A DNA stretch of 46,457 bases, from the NCBI GenBank assembly GCA_011369465.1, contig DRQG01000003.1:1-46457 (forward strand), written 5' to 3'. How positions within the stretch are numbered: position 1 is the first letter of the stretch; the number at the start of each line of letters is the position of its first letter. The notes under the pieces were generated by a model. It did no database searches. It saw only the letters and a program-made list of their open reading frames with translations, and was not told the DNA's origin. This document shows positions 26,602 through 36,697 of this stretch, piece after piece. The stretch is from Caldithrix abyssi. GTDB lineage: Bacteria > Calditrichota > Calditrichia > Calditrichales > Calditrichaceae. Both the position numbers and the translations under genes were made by a program.

Positions 26602-28023
26602 CTACCCCGGCAATTTCCCCTCGCACTTCGGCGCCAGGGAAAACATTTTCCCGCGATTTAAAATATTGTTGGGGTCCAGGCTTTGCTTAATGCTGCGCAT
26701 CATATCCAGAGCAGGAATGTCGATAAAACGGGCCAGGAATTCCTTTTTAGCCAATCCGACGCCGTGCTCTCCGGTAATGGTGCCGCCCAATTTGATGGTT
26801 TCTTCATAGACTTCGTTAAAGAATTTTTCCACGCGCCGCAGTTCTTCGCTATTACGCTCATCGGTCAGCACCGTGGGGTGCATATTGCCGTCGCCGGCAT
26901 GGCCGAAGTTGCCCATTTGCAGATTGTATTTACGGGATAGTTCAGCCGTACGTTCGATGAGCGTAGCCAGATTAGCCCGCGGCACGGTGGCGTCTTCCAG
27001 TATGGTGGTCGGTTTCAATCGGGCCAGCGAAGAAAAGGCCGCCCGGCGCGCCGTTTTGAGTTTATCGGCCTCGGCCGCCGTCTGCGCCACTTTCACCTCG
27101 CGGGCGTTATTTTTACGCAGCACTTTTTCCATAATCGCCGCTTCCTCTTCCACCACCGCCGGATGGCCGTCGGTTTCCAGCAAAAGCAGGGCGCGCACAT
27201 CCGTCGGCAAACCCAAATGCGCAAAATCCTCCACGCATTGGATGGTGGTGGCATCCAGAAATTCCATGGTACAGGGGATTACATGATGGGCGATGATTTC
27301 GGAAACGCTTTCGGCGGCGTCGCCTAATTTATCAAAAAAGGCCAGCAGGGTTCTGGACGTCTGCGGTTTGGGAATCAGCTTAAGCAGAATTTTGGTGAAC
27401 ACGCCCAGTGTGCCCTCGGAACCGATCACCAGATCGCGCAAATTATAACCGGCCACGTCTTTTACATTTTTACCGCCGTTTTTCACCAGCCGGCCGTCGG
27501 GCAAAATCATTTCGATGCCCATTACATAATTTTTGGTGATGCCGTATTTGAGACCGCGCAGGCCGCCGGCGTTTTCGGCCACGTTGCCGCCGATGGTGCA
27601 GATATTCTGGCTGCCCGGATCGGGCGGATAAAACAGTCCCTGCTGCTCCACCGCCTGCTGCAATTTGGCCGTAACCACGCCGGGCTGCACCCAGGCCATC
27701 AGATTGTCGCTGTCGATTTCCACGATCTTATCCCAGCGGTTCATCAGCAGAATGATGGAATTTTCCACCGGGATCGAGCCGCCGCTTAAACCGGTGCCCG
27801 AACCGCGCGGGATGACGGAAAAATCCGCCTCGTTGGCCAGCTGCATAATGCGGCTGATATGTTCCTCGCTTTGGGGAATGACCACCGCTTCCGGTTTTTG
27901 CTGATGCAGGGGGGTTCCGTCGTAGGAGTAAACCAGTCTGTCTTCATCAGAATCCAGCACATTTGGGCTGCCCACAATCTCTTTGATTTTATTGAGTACG
28001 GATGGATTCATTGGCTTTACCAT
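26602..28023 (-). CDS. glcD: FAD-binding glycolate/D-lactate oxidase subunit
   Basis: A 473-residue FAD_binding_4 (PCMH-type) flavoprotein with a FAD-oxidase C-terminal domain. The FAD pyrophosphate loop is PRGSGTGLSGGSIP, followed by GGNVAENAGGLRGLKYG and VAGYNLRDLVIGSEGTLG. Near the C-terminus are NFGHAGDGNMHP and ITGEHGVGLAKKEF, the metal/substrate region of GlcD and D-LDH proteins. It oxidises a 2-hydroxy acid to a 2-oxo acid and pairs with the Fe-S subunit GlcF downstream. A second ATG at 28011 is an equally possible start; neither has a clear ribosome-binding site. Glycolate and D-lactate cannot be separated here. Confidence 0.9.
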   Translation of the reverse strand: MVKPMNPSVLNKIKEIVGSPNVLDSDEDRLVYSYDGTPLHQQKPEAVVIPQSEEHISRIMQLANEADFSVIPRGSGTGLSGGSIPVENSIILLMNRWDKIVEIDSDNLMAWVQPGVVTAKLQQAVEQQGLFYPPDPGSQNICTIGGNVAENAGGLRGLKYGITKNYVMGIEMILPDGRLVKNGGKNVKDVAGYNLRDLVIGSEGTLGVFTKILLKLIPKPQTSRTLLAFFDKLGDAAESVSEIIAHHVIPCTMEFLDATTIQCVEDFAHLGLPTDVRALLLLETDGHPAVVEEEAAIMEKVLRKNNAREVKVAQTAAEADKLKTARRAAFSSLARLKPTTILEDATVPRANLATLIERTAELSRKYNLQMGNFGHAGDGNMHPTVLTDERNSEELRRVEKFFNEVYEETIKLGGTITGEHGVGLAKKEFLARFIDIPALDMMRSIKQSLDPNNILNRGKMFSLAPKCEGKLPG

Positions 28024-28036
28024 TTAGTAAATTGTC

Positions 28037-28060
28037 GAATGGGTGAATGGATGAATGGCT
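28037..28060. repeat. Period-8 degenerate repeat upstream of glcD
   Basis: Three units, GAATGGGT, GAATGGAT and GAATGGCT, occur in phase. A complementary CCATTCAT at 28082-28089 is inverted to ATGAATGG (28051-28058). It is the same GAAT-every-8 pattern as at 20694. Confidence 0.6.
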
Positions 28061-28181
28061 GCTCTCACTCTATCTAAACAACCATTCATTTTTTGAATTG
28101 TCCTTACTATATTATTCGTTAAAAGATACGCAATTTGCAGAAAAAAAGACAAGAAATTTGCTACAGAAAAATAATAAGTGT

Positions 28182-29609
28182 TTAACTTAAATAGGCATGA
28201 ACCGCTTCCGCTGCTTTGCGGCCTCCCTGAATGGCCCGTACCACCAGTGAAGCGCCGCTGGCCGCATCGCCGACGGCAAAAACGTCTTCCAAAGAAGTTC
28301 TATGCATTTCGTCCGTTTTTATGTTGCCGATAGGCGTCCGTTCTATATTCAGATGACGAATAAAGCGGTCGTACTTTACGTGAACAAATCCCATTGCCAG
28401 CAATACCAGGTCGGTTTCAACTTCAAATTCGGAACCTTCCAGCGGTTGGGGATAGGACTTTTTGCCGTTTTCGCCCGGCTGCCATTTCACGCGGCGGCAG
28501 CGGGCTTTTTGTACATAGCCGTTTTTACCGGAAAAGGCTTCGGTGGATACGTTCCATTTGCGTTCGCAGCCTTCTTCCTGCGAAGAGGAAGTGCGCAGGA
28601 TATTGGGCCAGAACGGCCATTGAGGGTTCCGGCTTTTATCCCAGCGGGGCGGCATGGGCATAATTTCAAACTGGTAAATTTCTTTCGCTCCCTGCCGATG
28701 AGCGGTCCCGATACAGTCCGACCCGGTATCTCCTCCGCCGATGACCAGCACCTTTTTACCTTCAGCCCAAATTATTTCTTCTTTATTCAGACTACCCTCC
28801 ACATATAGATTGGATTGGGTCAGATATTCCAAAGCCAGATGTATGCCCTTCAATTCGCGTCCGGGAACCTTCAAATCACGCGCTTCACCGGCGCCGGTGG
28901 TAATTAAAATGGCGTCGTGGTTTTTTCGGAGATAGCGGGCGGAGATATCTTCGCCCACCTCCACACCGCAGATAAACTGCACGCCTTCCGCTTCGAGAAT
29001 CCGCAGGCGGCGGTCGATGATATGTTTTTCCAGTTTAAAATCCGGGATACCATAGCGCAGCAACCCGCCCGGCCGGGGTGATTTTTCATATACAAACACC
29101 TGATGTCCGTTACGTCTTAGCTGCTGTGCCGCTGCCAACCCGGCCGGACCGGAACCGACGACAGCCACTTTTTTACCGCTTTCTTTCCGCGGCGGTTGCG
29201 GCTTCACCCAATTTTCGGCAAAGGCTCTTTCTATGACGGCCAGTTCGATTTGCTTAATGGTAACCGGGCTGTCGTTAATGGACAGGGTACAGGCTGTTTC
29301 GCACGGCGCCGGACAAACACGCCCCGTAAATTCCGGGAAATTATTGGTCATCGTCAACCGTTCGTAAGCCTCCTTCCAGTGGCGGCGATAAACCAAATCG
29401 TTCCATTCGGGGATAAGATTCATCACCGGACAGCCGAATTCCGAATGGCAGAAAGGCGTTCCGCAGTCCATGCAGCGCGCGCCTTGTTCGGAAATCACAT
29501 CAGGGTTTACCGGCCTCATAAATTCCTTGTAGTTTTTAACGCGCTTTTGAGGCTTATCATAAACAAAAGACTGTCGTTTATATTCTAAAAATCCGTTTGC
29601 TTTTCCCAT
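28182..29609 (-). CDS. gltD: Glutamate synthase small (beta) subunit
   Basis: A 475-residue GltD. The N-terminal Fe-S domain has CMDCGTPFCH, GCPVMNLIPEWNDLV and GRVCPAPCETAC. Next come the FAD-binding GSGPAGLAAAQQLRRNG and the NADPH-binding VIGGGDTGSDCIGTA. It oxidises NAD(P)H and sends electrons to the large subunit for reductive transfer of the glutamine amide to 2-oxoglutarate. Its ATG overlaps the gltB stop by one base (TAATG), so the two are coupled and made in ratio. It is the last gene of the arg-glt run; the next gene is 158 nt away. Confidence 0.96.
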   Translation of the reverse strand: MGKANGFLEYKRQSFVYDKPQKRVKNYKEFMRPVNPDVISEQGARCMDCGTPFCHSEFGCPVMNLIPEWNDLVYRRHWKEAYERLTMTNNFPEFTGRVCPAPCETACTLSINDSPVTIKQIELAVIERAFAENWVKPQPPRKESGKKVAVVGSGPAGLAAAQQLRRNGHQVFVYEKSPRPGGLLRYGIPDFKLEKHIIDRRLRILEAEGVQFICGVEVGEDISARYLRKNHDAILITTGAGEARDLKVPGRELKGIHLALEYLTQSNLYVEGSLNKEEIIWAEGKKVLVIGGGDTGSDCIGTAHRQGAKEIYQFEIMPMPPRWDKSRNPQWPFWPNILRTSSSQEEGCERKWNVSTEAFSGKNGYVQKARCRRVKWQPGENGKKSYPQPLEGSEFEVETDLVLLAMGFVHVKYDRFIRHLNIERTPIGNIKTDEMHRTSLEDVFAVGDAASGASLVVRAIQGGRKAAEAVHAYLS

Positions 29610-32600
29610 TAGTCATATACCTCTTCGGTCATTCCTACCACACCGGCTTCTTTGTATTTTTGTTCCTCTATTCTCTGTAGCGCCCGGCGGTAATCAATGG
29701 GCATAACCCGTACAAAGTAGGGCAGCATATCGGTCCAGTTTTTCAGAATATCATGCGCCAGAGGGCTGGCGGTGTATTTGTAATGCCGTTTTATAAATTT
29801 TTGCAGGAACCGTATATCTTTTTCTTCCCTGACCGGTTCAATATCCACCATTTCCAGGTTGCAGTGGGTATCAAACAATTGATTTTCGTCGAGAACATAG
29901 GCAATACCGCCGCTCATTCCTGCGGCAAAATTTACTCCTGTTTTACCCAATACAATCACTCTGCCGCCGGTCATATACTCGCAGCCGTGATCGCCGACTC
30001 CTTCCACCACGGCCACGGCACCGCTATTACGCACGGCAAAGCGTTCGCCTGCCCGCCCGTTGATATACGCCTCTCCCGAGGTGGCTCCGAATAGATTCAC
30101 ATTTCCCGATATAATATTTTTCTGCGGTAAAAAGGATGATTCCTTCGGCGGATAGACGATAATTTTTCCTCCGGATAATCCTTTGCCGAGATAATCGTTG
30201 GCGTCGCCTTCCAGTTCCAGGGTAATGCCTTTGGCCAAAAAAGCGCCGAAACTCTGTCCGGCCGAACCGCTAAAATGGATGTGTATGGTATCTTCCGCTA
30301 ATCCTTTAAAACCGTAGCGGCGCGAGACCTCGTAACTCAGTTCGGCGCCGGCGGCCCGGTAATGATTGCGTATTTTTTCATCTAATTTTATTTTTTTTCC
30401 GTTTTTGATCGCCTGGCGACATTTCCCGACCCAGGCGCCGTCGTCAGAAGCGGGCATAAGTTTATCCGCCGCAGTTTTGGTACAGTAGCGCGGCTTGTCT
30501 TTTATGTTTTCGGGGAAGTAGAAAATCGCCGAAAAATCCAGGTTTTTTGCCTTATAATGTTCCAGTGAGGTATTTACATTCAATAAGTCGCTGTGCCCTA
30601 CCATTTCGTTAAAGGTGCGAAATCCCAGTTGAGCCATATATTCGCGCACCTCGCGGGCGATAAAGCGCATAAAATTGATAACGTGTTCGGCTTTCCCGTT
30701 AAAACGTTGGCGCAGCCGCGGGTCCTGGGTAGCCACACCCACCGGGCAGGTGTTTAAACGGCATTTGCGCATCATAATACAGCCCAGGCTGACCAGGGCG
30801 GCGGTGCCGAATCCGAATTCTTCCGCGCCCAACAAGGCGGCAATGACCACATCCCGGCCGGTTTTCAACTGTCCATCCACCTGAATGCGGATTTGGTCGC
30901 GCAAACCGTTTAGAAGAAGCGTCTGCTGTGTTTCGGCCAGACCGATTTCCCAGGCCGAACCGGTATGCTTGATGGATGAAAGCGGCGCCGCCCCGGTTCC
31001 GCCGTCGCTGCCGCTTATCAGAACCGTATCCGCCTGCGCTTTGGCCACGCCCGCAGCTACCGTTCCTACGCCCACTTCCGCCACCAGTTTAACCGAGACG
31101 CGCGCTTTGGGATTGGCGCGTTTGAGATCATAAATGAGCTGCGACAGGTCTTCAATAGAATAAATATCATGATGCGGCGGCGGAGAAATTAGCATCACGC
31201 CCGGCGTGGAATGACGCACTTTGGCAATGATTTCATTCACCTTAAAACCGGGAAGCTGCCCTCCTTCGCCCGGTTTGGCGCCCTGCGCCATCTTGATCTG
31301 CAGTTCTTCCGCCTGCACCAGATATACGCTGCTCACCCCAAACCGCGCCGAGGCCACTTGTTTTACTTTACTGTTTAAAGAATCGCCGTTGGGCAGCGGT
31401 TTATATCGTTCGGCTTCCTCGCCGCCTTCTCCGCTGTTGCTTTGCGCGCCCAAACGGTTCATCGCCAATGCCAGGGTTTCGTGCGCTTCTTTGCTGATGG
31501 AACCAAAAGACATTGCCGAACTGACAAATCGTTTGATGATTTCTTCCTCGGACTCCACTTCCTGCAATGGAACCGGATGTCCGTTTTTTATTTTGAATAA
31601 TCCGCGCAACGTGCATAGATTTTTTTGCGTATCGGTGATTTCCGCGCTGTATTTTTTAAAAAGAGCGTAATCATTATGACGTACGGCCTGCTGCAAATAG
31701 ACAATGGCGGCAGGAGAGAAAAGATGTTTTTCTCCTGCGCGCCGGTAAGCGTACTGTCCGTCGGAAGGCAGCGCTGTTTCGGCGCTTCTTCTTCCGTTAA
31801 AAATCCGTTTGTGCCGCTGCAGGGATTCATGCTCGATTTCCCTCAAACCGATACCGCCGATGCTGCTGCGCGTACCGGCAAAATAGCGCTGGACAAAATT
31901 GCGGTCCAGGCCGAGTATTTCGAAGGTTTGGGCGTGTCGGTAACCGCGCAGAGTGGAAATGCCCATTTTGGACATCACCTTCAGCAAACCCTTGTTTACT
32001 GCCGTGATATAATTGAGAATGGTCACCGACTGCGGAATGGTGCGGCTGATATAACCGCGGTCAATCAAATCGGTAATGGAATCGAACACAAGGTAAGGAT
32101 TCACGCCGGATGCGCCGTAAGAGATGAGCGCGGCAAAATGATGCACCTCGCGGGCTTCGCCGGTTTCCAGGATCAACGCGGCCAGATGGCGTTTAAAACG
32201 CCGCACAAGGTGATGATGCACGGCGGAAACCGCCAGCAGAGCGGGAAGAGGAGCCCGTTCCTCGGAAACGCTGCGGTCGCTTAAAATGACCATTGCAAAT
32301 CCTTCGTCCACTTTCTTTTCCGCATTGATACACAGTTTGCTTAATCCGTTTTCCAATGCGTTTTCTCGCGCTTCGAAACACATATCGATGCGGCAGACTT
32401 TAAAATCCTTTATTTCCGAATGAATCAGACGTTCGATATCGTCATTCGTCAAAATCGGATTGGTCAGTTTCAACTGGCGGCAGTGCAGAGGCGTTTCTTC
32501 CAGCAAATTGCGCTCGCGGCCGACAAAACTGGACAGCGACATCACCAGATTCTCGCGATAGGGATCAATCGGCGGATTGGTAACCTGGGCAAAGGTTTGG

Positions 32601-34135
32601 CGGAAATAATCGTATAGCAGCCGGGGTCTTTCCGAGAGTACGGCCAGAGGGGCGTCGTTGCCCATGGAGCCCACAGGTTCCTGTTTATTCAATACCATAG
32701 GCAAGATAATATTCTTGATATCTTCCTGCGAATAGCCGAAAATTTGCTGACGCTGTTTCAGGATTTCTTTATCCGGCTGTACTTTGCCGGGCGCTTGAAA
32801 CAGACCGGTCAGTTCAATCTTGTTTTCTTCCAGCCAGCGGCGGTAAGGCTTCCAACGGGTTACCCGCGCTTTGATTTCATTATCCCGTATGATTCGTCCT
32901 TCCTGTGTATCCACCACAAACATTTTGCCCGGACCGAGCTTGCCTTTTTCGCGCACATCCGCCGGGTCGATATCCAGCACACCGGTTTCCGAAGCCAGAA
33001 TCACTTTACGGCTTTTGGTGACGATATAGCGGGACGGACGCAAGCCGTTACGGTCCAGATAAGCGCCGATGCGGCTGCCGTCACAAAAGGTAAAAGAGGC
33101 GGGGCCGTCCCAGGGATCCATAAGAGCCATGTGATATTCATAAAAAGCGCGTTTATCCTGACTGATGTGATAGCTGTAACCGAAAGCTTCCGGGGCCATC
33201 ATCATCATCACGTGCTCCATACTGCGGCCGCTCATGGTTAACAATTCGAAGACATTGTCAAAAATGGCCGAATCGCTGGCCGATTTATCGATAATGGGGA
33301 AAATTTTTTTTATTTCCTTACCGAACAGGGGCGATTCCAGGGTATAATTAAGCGCCGTCATTTTGTTGATGTTGCCGCGCAGCGTGTTAATTTCGCCGTT
33401 GTGAGCGAGAAAACGAAAAGGTTGAGCCAGCGACCAGGAAGGAAAGGTATTGGTACTGTAGCGCTGGTGCACCATCGCCAGGGCGCTTTCAAAATCTTCA
33501 TCGGAAAAATCCTTGTAAAATTCGGCCAATTGTTCGGCTACAAACATTCCCTTGTAAATAACCGTGCGCGAAGACAAAGAACTTATATAGAAATCATCGC
33601 TCTTCCAGCCTTTTTCGCGGGCGGCGTTTTCCAGGCTTTTGCGCAGAATAAAAAGTTTACGCTCTCTTGCCTGCGGTTCCATATCTTCAACATTTACAAA
33701 AATCTGATAGAATGCGGGCATGGATTCCAAAGCCATTGTTCCCAGATTATCGGCATAAACCGGCACTTTTCGCCAACCCAATAAAGACGCTTTTTCCCTT
33801 TGCAAAACATCCTCAACCATCTTTTTTGCGGCTTCAAGATCGTGAGCATCGGCAGGCATAAAAAGAAATCCCAGACCATAAGCGCCTTCTTCCGGCAGTT
33901 CAAAGGAAAGAACTTTGCGGAAGAAGCGGTCCGGAATTTGAAGTAACATGCCGGCTCCGTCGCCGGTTTTTTGATCGCCGCCCACGGCTCCGCGATGTTT
34001 TAAATTTTGCAGAATGGTCAGGCCGTCCCGTATAATCGAATGGCTTTTTTTGCCGTCCATATCGACAATAAAGCCGATACCGCAGGCGTCGTGTTCATAA
34101 CGGGGCTCATACAATCCTTGCCTAGCCGGTCGCAT
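29609..34135 (-). CDS. gltB: Glutamate synthase large (alpha) subunit
   Basis: About 1508 residues, the full GltB layout. The N-terminal Ntn glutaminase has nucleophile cysteine in YEHDACGIGF (C18 from this start, after a short pro-peptide). A central domain, the FMN-binding synthase domain (SGEGGE, GGQLPGFKV, SGSDGGTGA) and the 3Fe-4S site CIMMRKCRLNTCPVG follow. The C-terminal beta-helix carries repeated GxxGG segments. It makes two glutamates from glutamine and 2-oxoglutarate. The start at 34135 has GGAG 6 nt before it; an ATG four codons upstream (34147) lacks a site. It begins just after argH, so it appears to belong to the arginine operon. Confidence 0.95.
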   Translation of the reverse strand: MRPARQGLYEPRYEHDACGIGFIVDMDGKKSHSIIRDGLTILQNLKHRGAVGGDQKTGDGAGMLLQIPDRFFRKVLSFELPEEGAYGLGFLFMPADAHDLEAAKKMVEDVLQREKASLLGWRKVPVYADNLGTMALESMPAFYQIFVNVEDMEPQARERKLFILRKSLENAAREKGWKSDDFYISSLSSRTVIYKGMFVAEQLAEFYKDFSDEDFESALAMVHQRYSTNTFPSWSLAQPFRFLAHNGEINTLRGNINKMTALNYTLESPLFGKEIKKIFPIIDKSASDSAIFDNVFELLTMSGRSMEHVMMMMAPEAFGYSYHISQDKRAFYEYHMALMDPWDGPASFTFCDGSRIGAYLDRNGLRPSRYIVTKSRKVILASETGVLDIDPADVREKGKLGPGKMFVVDTQEGRIIRDNEIKARVTRWKPYRRWLEENKIELTGLFQAPGKVQPDKEILKQRQQIFGYSQEDIKNIILPMVLNKQEPVGSMGNDAPLAVLSERPRLLYDYFRQTFAQVTNPPIDPYRENLVMSLSSFVGRERNLLEETPLHCRQLKLTNPILTNDDIERLIHSEIKDFKVCRIDMCFEARENALENGLSKLCINAEKKVDEGFAMVILSDRSVSEERAPLPALLAVSAVHHHLVRRFKRHLAALILETGEAREVHHFAALISYGASGVNPYLVFDSITDLIDRGYISRTIPQSVTILNYITAVNKGLLKVMSKMGISTLRGYRHAQTFEILGLDRNFVQRYFAGTRSSIGGIGLREIEHESLQRHKRIFNGRRSAETALPSDGQYAYRRAGEKHLFSPAAIVYLQQAVRHNDYALFKKYSAEITDTQKNLCTLRGLFKIKNGHPVPLQEVESEEEIIKRFVSSAMSFGSISKEAHETLALAMNRLGAQSNSGEGGEEAERYKPLPNGDSLNSKVKQVASARFGVSSVYLVQAEELQIKMAQGAKPGEGGQLPGFKVNEIIAKVRHSTPGVMLISPPPHHDIYSIEDLSQLIYDLKRANPKARVSVKLVAEVGVGTVAAGVAKAQADTVLISGSDGGTGAAPLSSIKHTGSAWEIGLAETQQTLLLNGLRDQIRIQVDGQLKTGRDVVIAALLGAEEFGFGTAALVSLGCIMMRKCRLNTCPVGVATQDPRLRQRFNGKAEHVINFMRFIAREVREYMAQLGFRTFNEMVGHSDLLNVNTSLEHYKAKNLDFSAIFYFPENIKDKPRYCTKTAADKLMPASDDGAWVGKCRQAIKNGKKIKLDEKIRNHYRAAGAELSYEVSRRYGFKGLAEDTIHIHFSGSAGQSFGAFLAKGITLELEGDANDYLGKGLSGGKIIVYPPKESSFLPQKNIISGNVNLFGATSGEAYINGRAGERFAVRNSGAVAVVEGVGDHGCEYMTGGRVIVLGKTGVNFAAGMSGGIAYVLDENQLFDTHCNLEMVDIEPVREEKDIRFLQKFIKRHYKYTASPLAHDILKNWTDMLPYFVRVMPIDYRRALQRIEEQKYKEAGVVGMTEEVYD

Positions 34136-34167
34136 TATTCTCTCCATATTTTTATGTAAATTGTTTC

Positions 34168-35505
34168 TTATCCGCTAAGCAGTTTTGCTTCCGCTTCCGC
34201 CACTTTTTTAAAAGGGAATCCATCCCGGACCTGCCGCCAGATTTCGGCCAGGCGACGGTTGGGCAGATTATCTTTACTGCCGATATGCGTATGTACTAAG
34301 GCATTCGGCTTCACAAAGGCACCGCTTTCCACCCGTTTGCCAACCTGCCGGTAGGCTTCTCGAAATGGTATGCCCTGCTTGATCAATTTATTAACAGCAT
34401 CCACTGTAAACAGATACGTGTATTTTTCTTCTTCGAGGATATTTTCCCGTATTTGTATATGCGGTAGAACATGGGTGAGAATGTTCAGACACTCCTGCGC
34501 ATCAAAAAGAGCGGGCAGGAAGCGTTCCTTTATGAGCTGCAAATCACGGTGATAGCCGGAAGGCAGATTGGCCTGGATGAGCATGATTTCGTTAGGCAGC
34601 GCTTTTAAACGGTTGCAGCGCGCCCGGACGATTTCGAACACATCGGGATTCTTTTTATGCGGCATGATGCTGGAACCGGTGGTAACGCTATCCGGAAAAG
34701 AAATGAAAGCAAAGTTTTGCGACAAATACAAGGTAATATCCATAGCCAGCCGTCCCAGCGTTTCGGCCAGAGAAGACAAAGCCTGGCTGACGATCCGTTC
34801 CACTCGTCCACGCCCCATTTGAGCATAGACCACATTGTAATCCAGATCGTCAAATCCCAGCAGTTCGGTAGTCATTTGCCGGTCGATGGGAAAGGAAGAA
34901 CCGTAACCGGCCGCCGAACCGAGCGGATTTTTATTTACAATCGTGTAAGCGGTTTGTAACTGCCGTAAATCATCAATTAAACTCTCGGCGTAGGCGCCAA
35001 ACCACAGACCGAAGGATGACGGCATGGCCACCTGTAAATGGGTGTAACCCGGTAAAAGAGCGTCTTTGTGTTTGTCGCTTAATTGTATCAAAACCTCAAA
35101 AAGCCCGGACGCTTGGGTAACAATATCCGCCAAACGGGCGCGGGTAAACAGTTTTATATCCAATAGAACCTGATCGTTGCGCGAACGTCCGGTGTGGATT
35201 TTCTTTCCGGCCTCGCCTGCGCGTTCGGTCAGCAAAAGTTCAATTTGTGAATGAATGTCTTCCACGCCTTCATCAATGGTAAAATCATTTTGCTCGATTT
35301 GCCGGTAGATTTCCCGCAGGGCATCCCGCAAGCTCGACCATTCCTTTTCGGTAATTAAATTTACGGCCTGCAACATGGCGCCGTGAGCCAGCGAACCGAG
35401 CACATCGTATTTGGCCAGCAGCACATCCAGGTCGCGGTCTTTGCCTACCGTAAAGGCTTCCACCGCTTTGTCCAGCTCGGCGTTTTTTTGCCAGAGTTTT
35501 TTCAT
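34168..35505 (-). CDS. argH: Argininosuccinate lyase
   Basis: A 445-residue fumarase/aspartase-superfamily lyase. The signature GSSIMPHKKNPDVFE holds the catalytic serine loop, and HTGRSRNDQV and LPGYTHLQVAMP are also present. It splits argininosuccinate into arginine and fumarate, the last step of arginine synthesis. The start is ATG 35505 with AAAGGTG about 7 nt upstream; an in-frame GTG at 35514 lies inside that site. It is 100 nt downstream of the M20 deacetylase gene and about 32 nt upstream of the gltB start, all on one strand. Confidence 0.96.
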   Translation of the reverse strand: MKKLWQKNAELDKAVEAFTVGKDRDLDVLLAKYDVLGSLAHGAMLQAVNLITEKEWSSLRDALREIYRQIEQNDFTIDEGVEDIHSQIELLLTERAGEAGKKIHTGRSRNDQVLLDIKLFTRARLADIVTQASGLFEVLIQLSDKHKDALLPGYTHLQVAMPSSFGLWFGAYAESLIDDLRQLQTAYTIVNKNPLGSAAGYGSSFPIDRQMTTELLGFDDLDYNVVYAQMGRGRVERIVSQALSSLAETLGRLAMDITLYLSQNFAFISFPDSVTTGSSIMPHKKNPDVFEIVRARCNRLKALPNEIMLIQANLPSGYHRDLQLIKERFLPALFDAQECLNILTHVLPHIQIRENILEEEKYTYLFTVDAVNKLIKQGIPFREAYRQVGKRVESGAFVKPNALVHTHIGSKDNLPNRRLAEIWRQVRDGFPFKKVAEAEAKLLSG

Positions 35506-35605
35506 TTTAAACACCTTTATTGCTTGTTTACCAAAAAAGGCCTATCCCGCGCCACTGGCTATTTCAGTTTCTTTTTAGCCACCGAATCACACCGAAAATC
35601 ACGGA

Positions 35606-36697
35606 TTAGGGGACGGTATGCGGTATTATGGTAAAAAACCGCTCCAACAGTTTTATATAGCCCTCTACCCCCTGCCGGATTTCTTCCGGATAGACAAACT
35701 CGTCCGCCGTATGCGAGCGTTCGGACATACCGGGACCGATTTTTACCGAGGGCGCATCGATAAGCGACTGATCCGACAAGGTCGGTGAACCGAAGGTATT
35801 CATGTTTAACGAACGCGCCGCCTCCACAAGCGGATGTTGCGGATCAATGGATGAGGGTTTTAAGCTTAACGATACGGAATCGATTTCACATTTTATATGT
35901 TTTTTAATTGTTTCCAATACCTGTTCGTTGGTATAGGCATCGGTCATGCGGATATCTACCGTAAAATCACAGACGTCCGGTATCACATTGTGCTGGGAAC
36001 CGGCGTTGATGATGGTAACGGTCATTTTTACCGGGCCGAGAAAGGAAGATTCCCTGGCAAAACGGTAGTTACGAAACCAGTTGATATCCTGTATGGCTTT
36101 ATAGATGGCGTTCTCTCCTACGTCGCGGGCGGCATGACCGCTTTTGCCGTGGGCTTTGCAGCGCAGCACCATCAGACCTTTTTCCGCCACGGCTAACTGC
36201 ATTCCGGTCGGCTCTCCGACAACGGCCAGATCGATCGGACCAAATTCGTCCAATACGGAACGCAAACCTTTCTTGCCCGAAGTTTCTTCTTCTGCCGTGG
36301 CGGCCATGATGATATTGAAAGGAAGGCGTTCCGCATCATAAAAATAGACAAACGCAGCCAACAGGCTGACCAGCGGCGCGCCGGCGTCGTTGCTGCCCAG
36401 GCCGATTAACTTTCCTTCCTGCTCTGTTGGCGTAAAGGGATCAAACGTCCACTTGGTATTGGGTTTTACCGTATCGTGGTGTGAATTCAACAACAGCGTG
36501 GGCTTTTCCTTATCGAAATAGCGGTTAACGGCCCAGACGTTGTTGTCTTTTCGGCGGACGGGAATGTTCTTTTCCTCCAAATAGACGCTGATACGCTGCG
36601 CCGTTTTATCCTCCTGCCCGCTGAAGGAAGGCAGGGCAATCAGGTCTTTCAACAGAGCCGTAGCCTGTGCCGTTAGTGCGGTTATATCGGGTTTCAT
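35606..36697 (-). CDS. M20 family acyl-amino-acid deacylase (ArgE/DapE/LysK-like)
   Basis: A 363-residue zinc peptidase of family M20. The metal and catalytic residues are H73-x-D75 in LLNSHHDTV, D104 in GLGSNDAGAP, E136-E138 in TAEEETSGK, and a C-terminal histidine in SERSHTADE. The dimerisation domain lies between. In the arginine operon it most likely removes the N-acyl group from acetylornithine or, as in some Bacteroidota, from acetylcitrulline. Context alone cannot tell which, and N-succinyl intermediates are also possible. Its ATG overlaps the argB stop by 4 bases (ATGA). Confidence 0.88.
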   Translation of the reverse strand: MKPDITALTAQATALLKDLIALPSFSGQEDKTAQRISVYLEEKNIPVRRKDNNVWAVNRYFDKEKPTLLLNSHHDTVKPNTKWTFDPFTPTEQEGKLIGLGSNDAGAPLVSLLAAFVYFYDAERLPFNIIMAATAEEETSGKKGLRSVLDEFGPIDLAVVGEPTGMQLAVAEKGLMVLRCKAHGKSGHAARDVGENAIYKAIQDINWFRNYRFARESSFLGPVKMTVTIINAGSQHNVIPDVCDFTVDIRMTDAYTNEQVLETIKKHIKCEIDSVSLSLKPSSIDPQHPLVEAARSLNMNTFGSPTLSDQSLIDAPSVKIGPGMSERSHTADEFVYPEEIRQGVEGYIKLLERFFTIIPHTVP

